A program made the position numbers and the translations under genes. Shown here piece after piece: positions 7,250 through 10,380 of a stretch of DNA of 10,380 nucleotides; the stretch's first letter is position 1, and each line of letters starts with the position of its first letter. The DNA lies in NCBI GenBank assembly GCA_902800255.1, contig CADCDV010000026.1:1-10380 (forward strand), given 5' to 3'. The notes under the pieces are model-generated. The model saw nothing but the letters and a program-made list of their open reading frames with translations, was not told the origin of the DNA and searched no databases. The stretch is from an uncultured Erysipelotrichaceae bacterium (GTDB lineage: Bacteria; Bacillota_I; Bacilli_A; RFN20; CAG-826).

Positions 7250-10200
7250 ATGGCACCAAAGTTCGATAAACCACAACAAGAAGCCATTGACTCACGCAAA
7301 GGCAACTTCCTCGTGAGCGCAGGCGCCGGAAGCGGCAAGACCGCCGTTTTGACCGAGCGTATCAAGGAGATCGTCCTTAGTGGCGATGCCTCTATCGATG
7401 AGCTTCTCGTCCTTACCTTCACCAATAAAGCGGCTGCCGAAATGAAAAGCAGGACGAGGGATAAACTCCTTGAAGCCTTTGCTAGCGGCAAGATCGACAA
7501 AGACCTTTCTGGCGAAGTTGAATGCGCCGACATCACGACCTTCGACGCTTTCTTCCTCAAACTCGTCAAGAAATATGCCTTCACCCTTGGCATTGACCCT
7601 GATGTAACGATCGCAGATGAATCGATTCTTCTCACCAAACAAAATGAGATCATAGATGAGGTTCTTGCGAAGCGCTATGCCAAGATGGACCCTCTCTTTG
7701 CCAAACTCGTCGAGAAATTCACGCTCAAGGACGACAAACACATCGTTGATTACATCAAAGGCATCCTCCATCTTTGTGAGCTGGCTCCGAATGTCGACGA
7801 GCTTTTTGCTGAACTCAAAGAGAAGATCTTCGAAGACAAATACCTAAACGAGGCTCAGCAGATTTATTACGAGAAACTCAACGTGGATCTTCGCACATCG
7901 ATGAATCTTCTTGAGGGCAGTCATGACCTTTTGGCCAAAGACCATGAATACGTTTCGTCTTGGATTGGGTTAGGCAGTTATCCAGCTTTGTATAACCGTT
8001 ACGTCTTAGAGAAAGTCGCGAAAGAAAAGAAGATTAAAACCGTCTCTATTTACGGCAAGGATTACGCAACCGGATTCGGATCGAAGAGCGCTAAGAATCC
8101 GCTCTCTGAAACCGAAAACAGGAGTAGGGACATCGCAAAAGAACTCTTTAATGGAGTGGTGAATTCCATAATCGCAAACGGAGACCCATCCGAACAAAAG
8201 AAAAAGATCATTGAGACCAAACCTTTCGTCTCCCTTCTCGTCGATATTGCCAAAGAAGTCTATGAGGAGATGATGAAATTCAAAAGGGAGAAGAACGCTT
8301 ATAACTTCTCTGATATTGCTTCCCTTGCCCAAAACCTTCTTGAGGACGAAAAAATCCTTGGCGAAATCCGCGCAAAATACAAATACATCATGGTCGATGA
8401 GTATCAGGACTCAAGCGATATCCAGGAATCCTTCATCAACAAAATCTCGCATGACAATGTCTTCATGGTAGGAGACATCAAACAATCCATTTATCGTTTC
8501 AGGAACGCTAACCCGGATATCTTTGCCTCGAAGCTTCTTAAATACGGCAAGGACCAAGGCGGACACGCGATTTACCTCCAGAAGAATTTCCGCTCCCGCT
8601 TGGAAGTCATCAGTTTCGTCAACGACCTTTTCAGCAAGATCATGAGCCTAGAAGTAGGGGAAGTCGATTATACGAATGGCCAGGCTTTAGAGTTTGGCAA
8701 TACGGCTCTTTACGGAAGCGATCCAAAGAACGAATTCAAAGCGACCATCCTTTCCTATGAACTCAATGAAGATTTAGAAAAATCTGAACTTGAGGCGAGG
8801 TCAATCGCCAATGACATCATCGACAAAGTCCAAAATGGCTTCTTGATCGACGTCAAAGACGAAGGCCAAAGAGCCTGCGATTGGGGCGATTTCGCCATTC
8901 TCATGCCGACAAAGGCTCAGTTCAATATCTACAAGAAGATCTTTGGTGAGGCGAAAATCCCTCTTGTCGCCACAATCGGCAATGAGCTTAATGACGACAA
9001 CATCAACATGGTCTTCATGAGACTCTTAAAGCTTCCTCTAGTCATCGGGGAAGATGAGACGGCAGTCAAACACTGTTATGCCTCAATCAAACGCAGTTTC
9101 CTCTTTGAGGAACATGACGATACGCTTTTTGATGAACTTCAAAACGGCACATACAAGGAAGATGCTCTAATCAAAGATATGGCAAAAGAGAAAGAGAAGC
9201 TCCTTTCTATGAGCCTTTATGAAGCGGTCTCTTATCTCTTTGAGAAGTACTCCTTTGTCGAGAAACTTAAGAAGATCGGAAACGTCAAAGCCAACTTCAA
9301 AACCATCGACGCGTTTATCTCTGAGGCCCTCAACGCCGAAAGGATGGGGCTCGACTATAAAGGTTATGTTGACTACTTCGATAAGCTGAAGAAATATGAG
9401 GTCAAACAGGAAATTAAAGGCGATTTTGCTGGGGATAATGTCGTAAAACTTATGACAATCCACGCCTCAAAAGGTTTAGAATTCCCAATCGTTTATTGCC
9501 CGAATAACCTCCGTAAGCTTAATAAAGGTGACGCAAGTGGGTTCTATCTCCTCTCACGTAAATATGGCCTCCTTCTCCCTAAGACCAGAAGCGACGATTA
9601 TAGTGGTAACTTCCTCGAATCACTTTATAAAGACGAAGAGGAGCTTAAGGCCGTCAGCGAATACATGAGGCTCTTCTATGTCCAGCTTACCCGTGCCTCC
9701 AACCAACTCATCTTCGTGATGCCTGATGGCTCTGGGGAAGCCTATGGGATGGTCAAGGTTCCGAATATGAATAATCTCATCCTCACAAAAGCCAATGACA
9801 AAGGGGAGAACTCGATCGTCAAATTGACCAATTTCGCTCAGTTCATCAATTCAGCAGGCAAAGATGTTCTTGGCAAACTGTTCGAATATAAAACCGCCAA
9901 CACGGAAGAACCTGTTCCGTTTGCCCTAATGAAGCAGATGGATCCTTTCAAGGACCCTGACCTCAGAAGCATTGATTGTCCTTGCGTAGCAGTAGAGGAA
10001 AAACGCGCTTCCAAAACAACGATCACCCCAATCAATGAAGCAGCAGCCCAATATGGTACCCATATGCACCGCCTCCTTGAGCTCGTCTCCTTTAAAGATA
10101 AGGACGCCTCATTCATCATAGATGAAAAAGAGAGGAAGAAGATTGAAGCCCTCTTCACCAACTCAATCTTCGACAACCTTGAGGGTTACCATGAGTTCCA

Positions 10201-10380
10201 TGAGTACCGTTATCTCGATTACAAAAATAACCTCGAGGGTTCAATCGACCTTCTCCTTGTGAAAGAAGGGGAAAAAGCCATGATCATCGACTACAAAACG
10301 AAATCACTTGATGACGAGGCTTATGAGAAACAGCTAAGACTCTACAAAGAACACATTGAAAAGGTTTTCGGGCTAAAAGC
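7250..10380 (+). CDS. addA: AddA/RexA ATP-dependent helicase-nuclease subunit (3' end missing)
   Basis: The frame runs open from ATG 7250 to the window edge, giving 1,043 complete codons. It is a UvrD/Rep-like superfamily 1A helicase. Q-motif-like FDKPQQEAI at 5-13; motif I (Walker A) SAGAGSGKT at 23-31; Ia LVLTFTNKAAAEM at 53-65; Ic-like ITTFDAF at 95-101; motif II VDEYQD at 382-387; motif III VGDIKQSIYRFR at 407-418; motif IV QKNFRSR at 444-450; motif V MTIHASKGLEF at 735-745; motif VI RLFYVQLTRA at 807-816. The RecB-type nuclease domain follows: GTHMHRLLEL (His940), GSIDLLL (Asp1000) and IIDYKTK (Asp1014, Lys1016). All helicase and nuclease key residues are present, so it should be the active 3'-5' motor and one of two nucleases of AddAB. 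The sequence ends shortly after the nuclease core, so perhaps only a few dozen codons are missing; that would make it shorter than the roughly 1,230-residue B. subtilis AddA. It starts four bases after the addB stop. Confidence 0.95.
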   Translation, partial: MAPKFDKPQQEAIDSRKGNFLVSAGAGSGKTAVLTERIKEIVLSGDASIDELLVLTFTNKAAAEMKSRTRDKLLEAFASGKIDKDLSGEVECADITTFDAFFLKLVKKYAFTLGIDPDVTIADESILLTKQNEIIDEVLAKRYAKMDPLFAKLVEKFTLKDDKHIVDYIKGILHLCELAPNVDELFAELKEKIFEDKYLNEAQQIYYEKLNVDLRTSMNLLEGSHDLLAKDHEYVSSWIGLGSYPALYNRYVLEKVAKEKKIKTVSIYGKDYATGFGSKSAKNPLSETENRSRDIAKELFNGVVNSIIANGDPSEQKKKIIETKPFVSLLVDIAKEVYEEMMKFKREKNAYNFSDIASLAQNLLEDEKILGEIRAKYKYIMVDEYQDSSDIQESFINKISHDNVFMVGDIKQSIYRFRNANPDIFASKLLKYGKDQGGHAIYLQKNFRSRLEVISFVNDLFSKIMSLEVGEVDYTNGQALEFGNTALYGSDPKNEFKATILSYELNEDLEKSELEARSIANDIIDKVQNGFLIDVKDEGQRACDWGDFAILMPTKAQFNIYKKIFGEAKIPLVATIGNELNDDNINMVFMRLLKLPLVIGEDETAVKHCYASIKRSFLFEEHDDTLFDELQNGTYKEDALIKDMAKEKEKLLSMSLYEAVSYLFEKYSFVEKLKKIGNVKANFKTIDAFISEALNAERMGLDYKGYVDYFDKLKKYEVKQEIKGDFAGDNVVKLMTIHASKGLEFPIVYCPNNLRKLNKGDASGFYLLSRKYGLLLPKTRSDDYSGNFLESLYKDEEELKAVSEYMRLFYVQLTRASNQLIFVMPDGSGEAYGMVKVPNMNNLILTKANDKGENSIVKLTNFAQFINSAGKDVLGKLFEYKTANTEEPVPFALMKQMDPFKDPDLRSIDCPCVAVEEKRASKTTITPINEAAAQYGTHMHRLLELVSFKDKDASFIIDEKERKKIEALFTNSIFDNLEGYHEFHEYRYLDYKNNLEGSIDLLLVKEGEKAMIIDYKTKSLDDEAYEKQLRLYKEHIEKVFGLK

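Noticed and set aside
7159..7653. Open minus-strand frame of 164 codons over the addB/addA junction
   Set aside because: It runs antisense to the unambiguous helicase motifs I and Ia of addA and to the addB tail; no independent coding sign.
1..10380. AGCGG pentamers, the B. subtilis Chi site, recurring through the window
   Set aside because: AGC (Ser) and GCG/GGC/GGA codons are frequent here, so the pentamer is expected by codon use alone; without genome-wide counts on both strands no Chi role can be claimed.

Overview
The window looks like a chromosomal segment of an uncultured Firmicutes-type bacterium. Bacilli/Erysipelotrichia or a mollicute relative that keeps the standard code seems likeliest, but the assignment is tentative. 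The reasons are a moderate GC content (by eye a little under half), an AddA/AddB pair of the Gram-positive type rather than RecBCD, a glycerol kinase closest in motif wording to Firmicutes GlpK, and genes packed head to tail on one strand. TGA is a stop (it ends yigZ) and tryptophan is encoded by TGG, so this is not a Mycoplasma/Spiroplasma code. No RNA genes, mobile elements, CRISPR arrays or phage genes are visible, and there is no gene-free stretch longer than about 100 bases.

Layout: everything is on the + strand in two transcription blocks. Block 1 (1-3259) holds the 3' part of a gene for an unrecognised, probably exported protein, then a YigZ/IMPACT family protein, then an M24 metallopeptidase of the Xaa-Pro aminopeptidase type. 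The three genes overlap at their stop/start codons (TAATG, then ATGA), so translation is probably coupled. A good intrinsic terminator at 3267-3303 closes the block.

Block 2 (3359 to the window end) starts from a perfect TATAAT box placed so close to the glpK ATG that the mRNA would be nearly or fully leaderless. It holds glycerol kinase, then AddB/RexB, then AddA/RexA (cut by the window edge). AddA carries the complete superfamily 1 helicase motor and a nuclease domain. AddB carries a nuclease domain with its iron-sulfur cysteines but has no Walker A motif. Together they would form the double-strand-break end-resection enzyme. Glycerol kinase has no obvious link to DNA repair, so its place in front of addBA probably reflects shared transcription.

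The most unusual points are: (1) glpK lacks about 32 residues relative to the family, all from one internal region that is replaced by an odd short segment containing every GGG codon of the gene; (2) the promoter of glpK implies leaderless translation; (3) AddB is short and without a Walker A, and an in-frame stop directly before its ATG rules out a mis-called start; (4) the polyglutamate tail of AddB also supplies the ribosome binding site of addA; (5) an unrecognised, apparently exported protein is translationally coupled to cytoplasmic housekeeping genes. I see no convincing evidence of a wholly new multi-gene system.
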